Below, piece by piece: positions 11,918-23,430 of a DNA stretch of 64,000 bases; the first letter of the stretch is position 1, and each line of letters begins with the position of its first letter. The position numbers and the translations under genes were made by a program. The notes below the pieces were generated by a model, which searched no databases, had not been told where the DNA came from, and saw nothing but the letters and a program-made list of their open reading frames with translations. The stretch comes from Clytia hemisphaerica (taxonomy: Eukaryota > Cnidaria > Hydrozoa > Leptothecata > Clytiidae). The stretch is from NCBI GenBank assembly GCA_902728285.1, contig CACVBU010000605.1:63403-127402 (forward strand), given 5' to 3'.

Positions 11918-12599
11918 TAGTTCTCTTTCATATTTTCAACTTTAGAGGTTTTGAAAATGTACATTATTATAGATAATTCAATAGTTTTTTACTGTTTGTG
12001 TACTTAGAGATGAAGAAACACATAAAAGTAAAAGATGCATTTTCAAAGAAAAAATGAAAAGGAATGAATTTCAACTGTATTTTTTAATTTTGCATTTGGA
12101 GCCGTCCGTGCCCTCAAAAAAATCCGATTTTTAGAGTGAAATGAGAGTTACAAGCTTTACATTTTATACTTTATCGTTGAAGCATGCCATTTCAGAATGG
12201 AAATAAAAAAATCGATAATTTGTTGCCTTTATTTCTCATTTTGTACAACTCTGCTGTCTCTGTAATTCGAATAGACTAGATTCCCTGTTTGAGTTCGATT
12301 CTAGCGTAGTTGAAGCCATTTTGTTGCTGGAAAATTAAAAAGTCTCGTGTCCATTTTTTGAAAAGTCATTTTTTATTGTTTGCTACTTGAGGTAAGTTTT
12401 TGTGCAATTTGTGTATATTTCAGCGACGACTTGATACCAAGTCACTGATTACAAAGTGAAAAAGGAACTAATTTTGGCTGGATTTTTGTTTGGTAGACGG
12501 AGAGTTTTATTAAACTTAATTTAGCTTATCGCCAATAATATTAAGTTTGAAGAGTCAATTACAATTCAGGATTTTTCATTACCACTAACGTTTACCCAG

Positions 12600-13809
12600 A
12601 CTTTGGCAATGAAATCGACAATGAAGCTATTCGGAAGCGACTTAACGTATTCCGGACATCTTCCCTTAAGCGAAAAGACCCTTCGGTCGAAGGTGAGCTA
12701 ATTATTGATCATATTTACAATCGACATATCCACCAAAAAATTAAGCCTCTTTTTGCGCCTTCACAGTCAGCTAAGTAATGTAAACAAAGAATCTAATAAG
12801 GATATCATTCCTGCTTCAATAAAATTTTTATCGTCCCATTCTTTCACCGACTATATGTTCATTATTGATGTTTTCAGGCTGGCTCCGTATCAACTGTATG
12901 GAGGTGTTCCATTACTTGGCCGAACAGCTCAAACACGAACCAATCTTCGACACACCAACACACAGATGGAACGGTGCGGGTGCTGTCCAAGAGATGGGAG
13001 CAGTCTTCAACGATTTTGATTTCAGCCCGATGGATTTGATGTTGGCAGACGAAAAGGCGGAGTTCTCTTTGAGCCAGACCCCAAACATCCCGCCTCACAA
13101 TGTTCAGACAGCAGATGCAGATGTGCCATCATCGACCAGCACCTCCAACGACAGTGCAACAGTCGAAGCAATTGATCACGCGATCATTGAGGCAGACCGT
13201 GTTGAAGGCGTGTTATACGAAGATCTCTTGTGGGACACGCCACTTTTCATTGGAGAAGTGTGACAAAGAGTACGTGCAAAAAGTGGTCTTGAGCTTGAGC
13301 TTGCATCAAACAACGAAGTGGCAATGTTCCAGCGCCGAGCTCGCGTGTTCTGGGATGGCCCTGACACACTATACGATGCGTAGCTGGTACGCAAGGGTTA
13401 CGAACGACCATGGTTCGATTACCGCCTCATGAATTGCTTGTTTCCAAGCTTCGATCCTGACGCCGAACAAGAGCCCCCAACGCAACAACAGCTACAACTT
13501 CCACTGAAAGAAAGTTTGGACCAGTCCAAAAAAGAGCAAGCGACGTCAAACGAACAACAATCAGAGGGAATCGATTTGCCTTCAACTGCAAACCAATCAG
13601 AGGAGGATTCATTGAAAGAGATCACGTCAAATCAGCCAACTAGAGAGGGAACCAATTCGCCTTCCACTTCAACTGCAAACCAATCAGAGGATGAACCATT
13701 GAAAGAAATCATGTCATATCAGCCATCTAGAGAGGAAACCAATTCGCCTTCCACTTTAACCACAAACCAATCAGAGGAGGAACCATTGAAATCTTCTGAA
13801 GAATATTGA
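12600..13809 (+). pseudogene. Unrecognised gene with two in-frame stops
   Basis: Exon 12600-12692 joins exon 12878-13809 in phase (AG/GT borders, one base carried over). From the splice onward a single frame runs to TGA at 13807-13809, interrupted by TGA at 13261-13263 and TAG at 13381-13383. The protein reads sensibly across both stops (for example RARVFWDGPDTLYDA before the TAG and LVRKGYERPWFDYRLMNC after it). The N-terminal part includes WLRINCMEVFHYLAEQL. The C-terminus has three diverged copies of a Ser/Thr/Gln-rich unit (NQSEEEPLKEI, NSPST). Family not recognised. Either a recently inactivated gene or two base errors; no frameshift is needed. Confidence 0.55.
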
Positions 13810-14049
13810 ACAAAAGTTTCATTCCATTTTGTAAAACGTGTTATTTTATCATTCGAAAAAAAAAAGTTAACTCAAGCTTATTAGCAAGTTAATAATGCGG
13901 TATTTCAGTTATTCTAGTACCCAATTTTGAAACACAACGAGAAAAACCTTCGTTTCATCTAATTTTTTTATAAGCACTAGAAGTTTGAAAACTTTGAACA
14001 GTTATACATTTCGAAAATGTTTTCTTATGAAAAGCTTTGAAAAATTGTC

Positions 14050-14935
14050 TGATAAACTTTGAACACCAGAATCAAGTGACAAGCAGGGGATTAGAAGGGA
14101 TAAGATTTCGAAAGTGTCCGCTAAAAAGCATGTTCAGTGTCCAATAAACTTTGCACACCAGAATAAGGGGATAAGACGGATAAGCAGGGGATAAGATTTC
14201 GAAAGTGTCCGCTAAAAAGCATGTTCAATGTCAGAAAGACTTTGCACCTCAGAATTAGGGGATAAGATGGATAAGCAGTGATAACGAGTGACAAGCAGAG
14301 GATAAGAGGGGATAAGGTTTTCAAATTGTCCGAGAAAAGCATGTTCAATGTCCTATAAACTTTGCACCTCAGAATTAGGGGATTAGACGGATAAGCAGTG
14401 ATAAAGAGTGACAAACAGGGGATAAGATTTTGAAAGTGTCTGCTAAAAGCATGTTCAATGTCCGATAAACTTTGCACATCAAAACTAAGGGATAAGACGG
14501 ATAAGCAGTGACAACGAGTGACAAGCAGGGGATAAGAGGGTCGAAGAGGGTTGAAGAAGGGATAAGGTTTTCAAAGTGTCCGAGAAAAGCATGTTCAATG
14601 TCCGATAAACTTTGCACACCAGAATTAGGGGATAAGACGGATAAGCAGTGATAACGAGTGACAAGCAGGGGATAAGAGGGGATAAGGTTTTCAAAGTGTC
14701 CGAGAAAAGCATGTTCAATGTCCGATAAACTTTGCACCTCAGAAGTAGGGGATTAGATGGATAAGCAGTGATAAAGAGTGACAAACAGGGGATAAGAGGG
14801 GATAAGGTTTTCAAAGTGTCCGAGAAAAGCATGTTCAATGTCCGATAAACTTTGCACACCAGAATTAGGGGATAAGACAGATAAGCAGTGATAACGAGTG
14901 ACAAGCAGGGAATAAGAGGGGATAAGATTCTTTTT
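14050..14935. repeat. 120-bp GATAAG-rich satellite, about eight copies
   Basis: The motif ATGTTCAATGTCCGATAAAC recurs at exactly 120-bp intervals (14591, 14711, 14831), with shorter diverged copies to the left. Each unit carries about four GATAAG motifs plus GATAAC. Because 120 is divisible by three, long antisense ORFs persist across the array; they are artefacts. Confidence 0.9.
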
Positions 14936-16790
14936 TTCTCCGTTTTTAGGTCATTTTCAAGCTTATTCAACAAAACGAGAAAACGATTTCAATCATCAAT
15001 CTTCGTATTGTTATATAACAATTCCTACTTCACTAGCATGTTCCGTCAATTAAATGCTATTTAGCAAGTGAATCGAAATATCGACCATATTTTACATCAT
15101 GTGTTATTCTTTTTGATAACTTAAATTTTGAGTTTCTCGAAGATGCACCTATTTGGAATTTGTTTTCTTCTTTATTAAATGCTATTTGTTAAACCATTTT
15201 CCTTGATGTTCCTGATGCATGTATTAATTGAGAGCAGTTTTTATATCGACTACATGATTACTGAAAAGTACAACGGGTTATGAATAATTTACATAAACCT
15301 AAACGTTATAAAGTTATCAATTCACAGCAGTTACTTATATTGACTACAAGATTGCTGTATTTCTATCTACAACGTATTACGAATAGTTTAGATTCAACAA
15401 AACCTAAACGTTATAAAGTTTGCAATGTTGCTGACTTCAGACTTACACAAAGTTGCTGATACAATGGTGCTGTTTTTTCCTGATTGTAGGCTGGTGTTCT
15501 TGGTCGTTTAACTGTTTTAAATGTCATACCATACAGTAGTTGGAAATTGAATTGTGTTGAGACGGACTCGTCTATATACGGACAATATTTTTAAAGCAGG
15601 AAGCATATTTTTAGAGTTTTCATTTTAAACGATGATATTTTTACACGAAAAATACTAATCTTATTACAATACATCATATAAAGTCCTACTTGCAATCCTA
15701 CTAGCGACCTTAATAGTCTACCGAGAAAATTTGAAAGATTCGGTGGGTTAGGGTTATCACGTTTCGTTTTAGGCAGATATTCAGGGTTTTTGCTCTTTTT
15801 TAATAACTTATATTTTTTGAAAACATCGGTTTCATAGACTTCCTTTACCATTTTCTTTTACTAACGAATGATAAATGTTTTTATAACTCTGTACTCCTGA
15901 TTTTCCCGGAATAATACTAAATTGCCGAATAAACGAGACGAGTTTTTGCAAGAGTTCCTATGATTGAATTGGTATGTAAGCTGTATGCCTTGTTAATTTA
16001 GAAACGTTACTATATAAACAATATTTTCACACGATTTCAAACGATTGCATTAATTAAATTGATTTTTTAAGTCTCTTCGGCTACCGTATGAAAACGAGCC
16101 AAGTAATAACACTAACACTAATTCCCATGACACTGGTTAGCTAAAAAAAGTATTTTTCGAATATATATTCTGTTCAGTTCCTAATAAACGGGGGAAGGTT
16201 ACTTTGATCGGATCAAGTTTCGCGGAAATTTGTTTCGCAAAATCGCGTGGAATCGCTGATTCGCGAAATTAATCCATGGGAAATTTCTCAAACTTCTTAC
16301 TCGCGAAGTTAAATCCAAACAATTCGCGACTTTTTTTCCTCGCAAAAATTGATCCGAAGCTTGTGGCACTTCCATTGGTACGTACTATACGCGAAAATAT
16401 ATATATATGGGGTGTGATGTCAGCGCGAAGTTGATTGACATACATAGCTCGGATAACGTATATATACGTCTTGGAAAGGTGGTTTTACCACACCCAAGTC
16501 TCTTGGCTATAGCTCAAAACCACTTCATTTTAAGGTATATAAACCGAATGATTTTAGAGAGAGTAGGAAAATGGCTTTTTAATGGTACCAAAATATTTGT
16601 CTATCTCTTATGCTACAAGATTTAACGGCTATTTGAAGTTTGAATTTTATGTAAAAAAATGCAAAAACTGTTCACTTTTTTCAAAAGTACTGCGCTGTCA
16701 AAGGGTTAACCCGCGATTTAAAACAAAAAGATAGCAAAAAAGAAGTCTTCGAATAAATTGACAATGTAATGTCTTCATTTACATTAGGTG
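14936..16790. other. Intergenic, no supported gene
   Basis: AT-rich sequence. Positions 16200-16345 contain scattered TTTCGCGAA-type motifs resembling those at 11580-11665, possibly relics of one MITE family. The ORFs at 15591-15851 (minus) and 16407-16625 (plus) have no recognisable features. Confidence 0.4.
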
Positions 16791-17562
16791 TTTTTATATT
16801 GAGACGAAAAGTCGTCTCAGACGAGTAGTTTGTAAAATGAGCTCTGCGGAAGAGATGATGCTTTCTCTATTGAAACTTGAATGGAAAGTGCACTCATCTA
16901 TATATTAATAGCCGTAGTCTGTATGTCAGTTTGTTTTTTGTTGGTTTGTTTTTTGTGTGTCACTTTCGTTTTCGCAAGCAATGTTCTTTTAAAAGATGAC
17001 TTTTGCTTCTTGCTCCACAAATGTGTTAAATCAGATTCGCGCCGTTTTAAAAATCAGGGGGGTAAGTTTTCTTGAAAAATCAAATCTTTTCCGTATTCAC
17101 CCGCACAAGTTGAACACCCGTCCCCTCTAATATGATTTTGATTGGTTCTTAGAAAAACTTAAAAACATGATAGGGGGTCATATTGGACTTTATTCTAATG
17201 GGGTTTGCTGACTGTATCCACCAAGATGCGGAACAATACAACACCCGTCACAACTGCTAATTTCTTATTTTCATAATCTACATACCTTCACTTTCATTTG
17301 ATTTTTGCTGGAGCTGGCTGGATTAACTAAAAGTTCACTAATAACCTTTGCCTTGTTGATAGAGAGAATTGGGAATGGTTTTGGATAAAAAAATCACTGT
17401 CATACCAGTTCAAAATTAAGTGTTTCTTCGAGCTATGTTCAAAGTATGAGTATGTTATTATTTGTTTTCATATCCTAGGTAGCTCATGTTTATAGCAGGC
17501 CAGATAATATGTGTATTAAAAATTTTACTCAGTCATGTGCAGAGTAAAAATCCTTCCCAAAA

Positions 17563-19016
17563 ATGAGCCAAGATAATCGAAATGTCCTGATTGATGATGA
17601 TGAAGGGGTGCCTGCTGAGAGGGGTAGAAGAACTGCTGCTGAAAATGCGAACAGCAGACTCAGCAGCGCAGACAACTTGCTTTAGAGCGGGTTAGGAATA
17701 GGCATGCTAATGAAAATGAGCAGCAGACGCAGGAGCGCAGACAACTTGAAAATGAGCAAGCTAGGGACAGGCGTGCAAATGAAAATGAGCAGCAGACGCA
17801 GGGGCGCAGACAAATTGAATTAGAGCGAGCTAGGGACAGGCGTGCAAATGAAAATCAGCAGCAGACGCAGGAGCGCAGACAAGTTGAATTAGAGCGAGCT
17901 AGGGACAGGCGTGCAAATGAAAATGAGCAGCAGACACAGGAGCGCAGACAACTTGAAAATGAGCAAGCTAGGGACAGGCGTGCAAATGAAAATGAGCAGC
18001 AGACGCAGGGGCGCAGACAAATTGAATTAGAGCGAGCTAGGGACAGGCGTGCAAATGAAAATCAGCAGCAGACGCAGGAGCGCAGACAAGTTGAATTAGA
18101 GCGAGCTAGGGACAGGCGTGCAAATGAAAATGAGCAGCAGACACAGGAGCGCAGACAACTTGAAAATGAGCAAGCTAGGGACAGGCGTGCAAATGAAAAT
18201 GAGCAGCAGACGCAGGAGCGCAGACAAGTTGAATTAGAGCGAGCTAGGGACAGGCGTGCAAATGAAAATGAGCAGCAAACGCAGGAGCGCAGACAAGTTG
18301 AATTAGAGAGAGCTAGGGACAGTCGTGCAAATGAAAATGAGCAGCAGACGCAGGAGCGCAGACAAGTTGAATTAGAGCGAGCTAGGGACAGGCGTGCAAA
18401 TGAAAATGAGCAGCAGACGCAGGAGCGCAGACAAGTTGAATTAGAGCAAGCTAGGGACAGGCGTGCAAATGAAAATGAGCAGCAGACGCAGGAGCGCAGA
18501 CAAGTTGAATTAGAGCGAGCTAGAGACAGGCGTGCAAATGAAAATGAAGGACAACAGCATAGGCGAAGGAATATTAATGCTCAAATTCAAAGGAATAGGC
18601 GTGCAAATGAAAATATTGAGCAAGGGCGTCAAAGGAGGCAAGCAAATGTAGAGCGAAACAGAAATATTCGTGAAAACGAAAATGAGGCACAGATTGCACA
18701 TAGGCGTAGAGGGGATAATGCCCGGCACCGCAGACCAAGGCGCTTGAATTTAGCTCACATTGGTAACCCCCTTCCTGATGAACACTATTTAGGAGCTTTT
18801 AACCATGTTTGTGAGTTTTGTGGGGCCTTGAAATTTGAAAAAGAAGATGAATTCAAGTGTTGCTCTAAAGGCAAAGTTTCCCTGCCTCAATTAGAACCTT
18901 TTCCACCTCAACTTCAACATCTTTTCACTGATGATTCAAATGAGGCCAAGGAGTTTCGAAAAAAATTCGTATTTACAATAACACTTTTGCTTTTGGGTCT
19001 TTTTCTGCCAACTTGA
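17563..19016 (+). CDS. Helitron protein N-terminal extension (frame-broken)
   Basis: ATG at 17563 opens a frame (SQDNRNVLIDDDEGVPAE...) that must shift by -1 near 17650 to enter a long Arg/Glu/Gln-rich repeat region (unit read as ENEQQTQERRQVELERARDR). It then continues through RRLNLAHIGNPLPDEHYLG and a CxxC pair (CEFCG, with a later CC), typical of the region before the Rep domain in Helitron proteins. The frame ends at 19016. A -1 shift at the seven-A run 18959-18965 would join it in phase to the main ORF at 19013. Confidence 0.7.
17652..18545 (+). repeat. 69-bp coding tandem repeat, about 13 copies
   Basis: Unit length is exactly 69 bp (23 codons); GCGTGCAAATGAAAATGAGC recurs at 17771, 17840, 17909, 17978 and so on. 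A higher-order period of 207 bp (three units) is visible: the variant GGGGCGCAGACAAATTG appears at about 17800 and again 207 bp later. It encodes a charged helical, Arg/Glu/Gln-rich segment of the Helitron protein. Confidence 0.9.
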
Positions 19017-22000
19017 GACCTCCTCCAGGCATTGGTCCTCCAACATTTAGAATTTGTGGACAAATTTGTCATCGCTACGGTACTCTTTTTCCTAACGAAG
19101 AACAACCACAATATGCTCAATTGTATATCATTGAAGCTGCACAAGCTTTAGATTTGAGAATGCAGAATCCATCTGCAGTTGATTGTAATAGGGCCACTAT
19201 GGCTTTAATCCAGGATGTTCTTGAAACAGTAAATCCTTATGCTGCTTCTTTTAAGCACATGAAACAGGTTGAACAAGAGGAACAAAATCGTGCTATAGCT
19301 GAAAACCGTCCAGTTTCTAGGATAACCATGGTAATGAGAGAGGGGCACGATCAAAGGCGTGGCAATGCGCCTTTGCATGAAGAGGTGGCTGCCATCTTCA
19401 CAGGAGAAGATGGTGCTCCACCAGCTGGTAGGAATATTGTTGTCTATCCACGAAACCATCATTTGCAAAGTATACCATCAACATCTAGCGTAGTTGATCC
19501 ATATATCTATCCATTACTTTTTCCAAGAGGTGATCTGGGCTGGGATATGAATATGCCTCACGTAGCTGAGAGGGCAACAAGGACCAGGAATCATGTGACA
19601 CAACTTGAGCATTATGTTTATCGGTTAGCTATCCGAAGGGGGTTCTCTGCACTCCATTTGTCAGGTAGGCTATTTCAGCAATTTTTGGTGGATGCTTACA
19701 CAAAAGTTGAAGGTTCAAGGTTGGACTTTCTTCGTCACAATCAGCAACAATTAAGGGCCGAATGTTATCAAGGTTTAGTTGACCATCTTGAAAATGCTGC
19801 AGAACAAAGAAACTTGAATGCAGGTCATGTTATTGTTTTGCCTTCAACCTTTTCAGGGTCTCCCAGAGCCATGCACCAGCTTTACTTGGATGCAATGGCT
19901 GTAGTTTCTAAGCATGGAAAGCCAGATGCCTTCTTGACTTTCACGTGTAATCCTAGATGGCGTGAGGTAACTGAGAACTTACTTCCCAATCAGAAAGCGC
20001 ACGACAGGCCTGATTTACTTACTCGTGTGTTTCGCATGAAGTTATTTGCCATGAAAAAGGAAATAATGCAGGATGGTATTCTTGGAATGGTTGTTGCCCG
20101 TGTTGATGTGATTGAGTTCCAAAAGCGTGGTCTTCCCCATGCACATATTTTGATTCATTTTGCAGCTGAATTTAAGTTGAGAAATGCAGATGATATTGAC
20201 CGCTTGATTTGTGCACAGCTCCCTGATCCAGAAACTGAACCTGAGCTTTACGAGATCATCAAGTCCAACATGATTCATGGACCATGTGGTGCTTTGAATG
20301 ACCGTAGCCCGTGTATGATTGATGGTAGTTGCTCAAAAGGTTTTCCAAAATCTTTTAACGATGAAACGGTTATGAATGTGGATGGCTATCCTTCTTATCA
20401 TAGACCTGACAATGGCCGTACTGTTAGAGTAAGGAATCTTGATCTTGATAATAGATGGGTCGTGCCATATTGTCCTTATTTGTGCAAAAAATATAATGCT
20501 CACATTAACTTGGAAGCCTGTGTTTCCATTAAAGCTGTCAAATATCTTTACAAATACATCTACAAAGGCCATGACACAGCCCATATTGAGATTGCAGAGA
20601 GAATAGATCATGATGAGATTAGAACTTTTCTTGATGCACGGTATGTTTCTGCTCCAGAAGCATGTTGGCGTTTATTCGCTTTTCCTATGCACACTCAGAG
20701 TCATACTGTTATCAGGTTGGCGGTACATTTACCTAACTTTCAGCGTGTTTATTTTAGGGAAGGCGAAGAAGAAAATGCAGCTGATAGAGCTGGCAATAAT
20801 GAGACTATGTTGACTGCTTGGTTTTTGCTGAACCAAAATGATCCTACTGCCAGGCAAATTCTATATCCTGACATTCCCTATGACTACGTCTTTATCAAAT
20901 CTAGAAATGGTAACAAGTGGAAAGTAAGAGAGCGAGGCCATGGAACAGTAATCAGTCGGATGTATAATGCAGGTATACGTGAAGGTGAAAGATATTTTCT
21001 AAGAGTTTTGTTGTTACACGTTCCAGGTGCTACATCCTTTGAATACTTGAGAACTTTTGACGGGGAAGTCTATCCAACTTTCAGAGAGGCATGTTTAGCA
21101 AGGGGTCTTTTAGCTGATGATAATATCTGGGTTGAGACTTTGAATGAAGTAGTTCATGTTGCCACACCAGTCAAAATTCGAAGAACGTTTTGCACCATCC
21201 TCATTCATGGTGAGCCAAATAACCCGGCAGAGCTATGGGAGAGTTTTAAGGAGCACATGATACAAGACTTCTTACGCCACCATAGTGAATTGCAAGCTGA
21301 GCAAATGACTTTATCTAACATTGCAAACATGCTCCATCAATTTGGAAAGTCTTTACAAGATTTCAATCTGCCTGATTTTGATATAGAGATTGTTCAGGAA
21401 CAACCAAATGCTGCTGCTAATCGAGTGGAAGCCGACCGTGTTAGGCCATCCTTGAATGAGGCTCAAACCACTATAGCTGATGCTGTCATTAACGCTCTTT
21501 CAAATAATGATTTCAACTCTGCTAAGCTGTTTTTTATTGATGGTCCTGGTGGTTGCGGTAAAACGTACACCTACAACTACATTATAAAGGAGGCCAGAGC
21601 TCAATCTTTCACTGTTTCCACCTCCTCCTGGACAGGTATTGCTGCAACACTTCTTGATGGGGGGAAGACGTGCCACAGTCTTTTCAAGTTGCCGGTACCT
21701 GTTAATGATGGTTCTACATGTAGTGTGAAACCCAATAGTACCCATGCAGAATTTTTGAGGAATCAAGATATTTTTATCTTCGACGAAGCATCAATGATCC
21801 CCAAACATGCTCTTGAAGCTGTAGATAGAATGTTGAGGGATATTTGTAACAGTGGCGTACCATTTGCTGGAAAAGTTGTTTTGTTAGGTGGCGACTTTCG
21901 ACAAACCCTTCCGGTCGTAAAAAGAGGAAGTCCAGCCCAGGTTGTTGAAAGTTGCTTGAAAAGAAGTCCTCTTTGGCCTCTAGCACAAGTATTTCATTTG

Positions 22001-22873
22001 AATCAAAACATGCGGACAGGTATCGGGGAGCAAGAATTTTCCAACTTTCTTTTGCGATTGGGTGAGGGTGCTTTGCCAATGAAAGCTCACGAACCATATC
22101 TAGGGTGCATCGAAATTCCAGAACAATGTGTGCTCCCTAAAGACTCTGATCTGATTCAACAAATCTTCGGAAATTTTGCAGATGGTGAGGACCTAACAAA
22201 ACGGGTGATTTTAACTCCAACAAATGAAGAAGCCTTGGAAATCAATGAAAGAATTTTGCAACGTCAGACGGGGGATGTCTGTACTTATTTCAGTTTTGAT
22301 TCGGTGGTTGCTGATACACAGGAGGAAGTTGATCTTTATCCTCAAGAGTTTCTAAACTCAATTACCCCAAGTGGAATGCCTAGACACAAGTTAAATCTTA
22401 AAGTGGGGTCTGTGGTAATGTTACTTCGTAATTTGTCCCTGAAAGATGGTCTTTGTAATGGAACGCGTCTCAAGGTCTGTAATTTACAAGACAATGTCAT
22501 TGATGCAGAAATTCTTACTGGTTTTTTTGCTGGTCAAAGAACTTTGATTCCCAGGATCACATTTTGTCCCAACGACACAAATTTACCATTTCAACTGAAA
22601 AGGGTCCAGTTTCCATTACGGCTATCTTATGCTGTTACAATCAATAAAAGCCAGGGGCAAACTTATGAAAAAGTTGGTATATTTTTGCGTCGACCATGTT
22701 TCTCACACGGACAACTGTATGTTGCTTTTTCTCGCACACGTGCATTCAACTGTGTTAAAGTTCAAATTTGTAATTCATTCCAACAAGGGTATGCTAGACG
22801 CAAATGCTATACAAAAAATGTTGTATACCCTCAGATTCTGATTTTATTTTACCTCCTACTTTATTTTTCATGA
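19013..22873 (+). CDS. Helitron RepHel (HUH endonuclease and Pif1 helicase)
   Basis: This 1286-codon ORF carries both activities needed for rolling-circle transposition. The Rep part contains the HUH motif LPHAHILIH (about residue 375) and the paired-tyrosine motif YLYKYIYKGHD (about residue 513), which nick and join DNA. The helicase part is Pif1-like: Walker A GPGGCGKT (about residue 843), Walker B FDEAS, a GGDFRQTLPV motif, and late motifs SYAVTINKSQGQT and YVAFSRTR. Every key motif looks intact. The annotated start is only where the frame opens; conserved sequence continues upstream in another frame, so the true protein probably begins near 17563. No introns. Confidence 0.93.
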   Translation: MRPPPGIGPPTFRICGQICHRYGTLFPNEEQPQYAQLYIIEAAQALDLRMQNPSAVDCNRATMALIQDVLETVNPYAASFKHMKQVEQEEQNRAIAENRPVSRITMVMREGHDQRRGNAPLHEEVAAIFTGEDGAPPAGRNIVVYPRNHHLQSIPSTSSVVDPYIYPLLFPRGDLGWDMNMPHVAERATRTRNHVTQLEHYVYRLAIRRGFSALHLSGRLFQQFLVDAYTKVEGSRLDFLRHNQQQLRAECYQGLVDHLENAAEQRNLNAGHVIVLPSTFSGSPRAMHQLYLDAMAVVSKHGKPDAFLTFTCNPRWREVTENLLPNQKAHDRPDLLTRVFRMKLFAMKKEIMQDGILGMVVARVDVIEFQKRGLPHAHILIHFAAEFKLRNADDIDRLICAQLPDPETEPELYEIIKSNMIHGPCGALNDRSPCMIDGSCSKGFPKSFNDETVMNVDGYPSYHRPDNGRTVRVRNLDLDNRWVVPYCPYLCKKYNAHINLEACVSIKAVKYLYKYIYKGHDTAHIEIAERIDHDEIRTFLDARYVSAPEACWRLFAFPMHTQSHTVIRLAVHLPNFQRVYFREGEEENAADRAGNNETMLTAWFLLNQNDPTARQILYPDIPYDYVFIKSRNGNKWKVRERGHGTVISRMYNAGIREGERYFLRVLLLHVPGATSFEYLRTFDGEVYPTFREACLARGLLADDNIWVETLNEVVHVATPVKIRRTFCTILIHGEPNNPAELWESFKEHMIQDFLRHHSELQAEQMTLSNIANMLHQFGKSLQDFNLPDFDIEIVQEQPNAAANRVEADRVRPSLNEAQTTIADAVINALSNNDFNSAKLFFIDGPGGCGKTYTYNYIIKEARAQSFTVSTSSWTGIAATLLDGGKTCHSLFKLPVPVNDGSTCSVKPNSTHAEFLRNQDIFIFDEASMIPKHALEAVDRMLRDICNSGVPFAGKVVLLGGDFRQTLPVVKRGSPAQVVESCLKRSPLWPLAQVFHLNQNMRTGIGEQEFSNFLLRLGEGALPMKAHEPYLGCIEIPEQCVLPKDSDLIQQIFGNFADGEDLTKRVILTPTNEEALEINERILQRQTGDVCTYFSFDSVVADTQEEVDLYPQEFLNSITPSGMPRHKLNLKVGSVVMLLRNLSLKDGLCNGTRLKVCNLQDNVIDAEILTGFFAGQRTLIPRITFCPNDTNLPFQLKRVQFPLRLSYAVTINKSQGQTYEKVGIFLRRPCFSHGQLYVAFSRTRAFNCVKVQICNSFQQGYARRKCYTKNVVYPQILILFYLLLYFS

Positions 22874-23430
22874 TCTACTTAGGATGTAAACGGAATAATA
22901 ACTACTTGGACAAAGAAAATTTGATTGGCTAATGATTTTTGCATTTCAATCGTTTGTTGAGTTTTTCTATAATGAGATTGTGTTTCTGTATATAATTACC
23001 AACCTGCTCAAGATTCATGTCAACAAGTTCCATCACTACCCAAGTTTGACTGGAGAACCTTCAATGAGATCCCCATTCCATATGGGAGACAAACCACTTC
23101 AAATGGTTTGTTTTTGGAATTCATCTGCGACTGAACCACGATGTTCTCTGACACAAGCAGTATAAACGAATTTCGTTTTGCATGTTTCATCTTCCCACTT
23201 TTAAAAACTGAATTCATATCCATCCCTTTGCAATTAGCACAACCAATGACGATTTCTTATCCCAGGGCTTGATTAATGATGATTTGTATTAAAACTGAGA
23301 TTGAGCCCTGGTAATTGTTAAACCTTTACTCGAATTGTATTTGTTTGTTTACTACTTACTGATTTTATCTGGTTCAGTTTTGTTATACTTATCTTCTTTT
23401 TTTCAGTAATAATTAAATCGAATAATAAAA

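Noticed and set aside
14121-14973. Long minus-strand ORFs across the 120-bp satellite
   Set aside because: They are kept open by a repeat period divisible by three, repeat the same peptide and have no coding signature.
18510-18728. Minus-strand Leu/Ile/Pro-rich ORF
   Set aside because: Antisense shadow of the 69-bp coding repeat of the Helitron protein.
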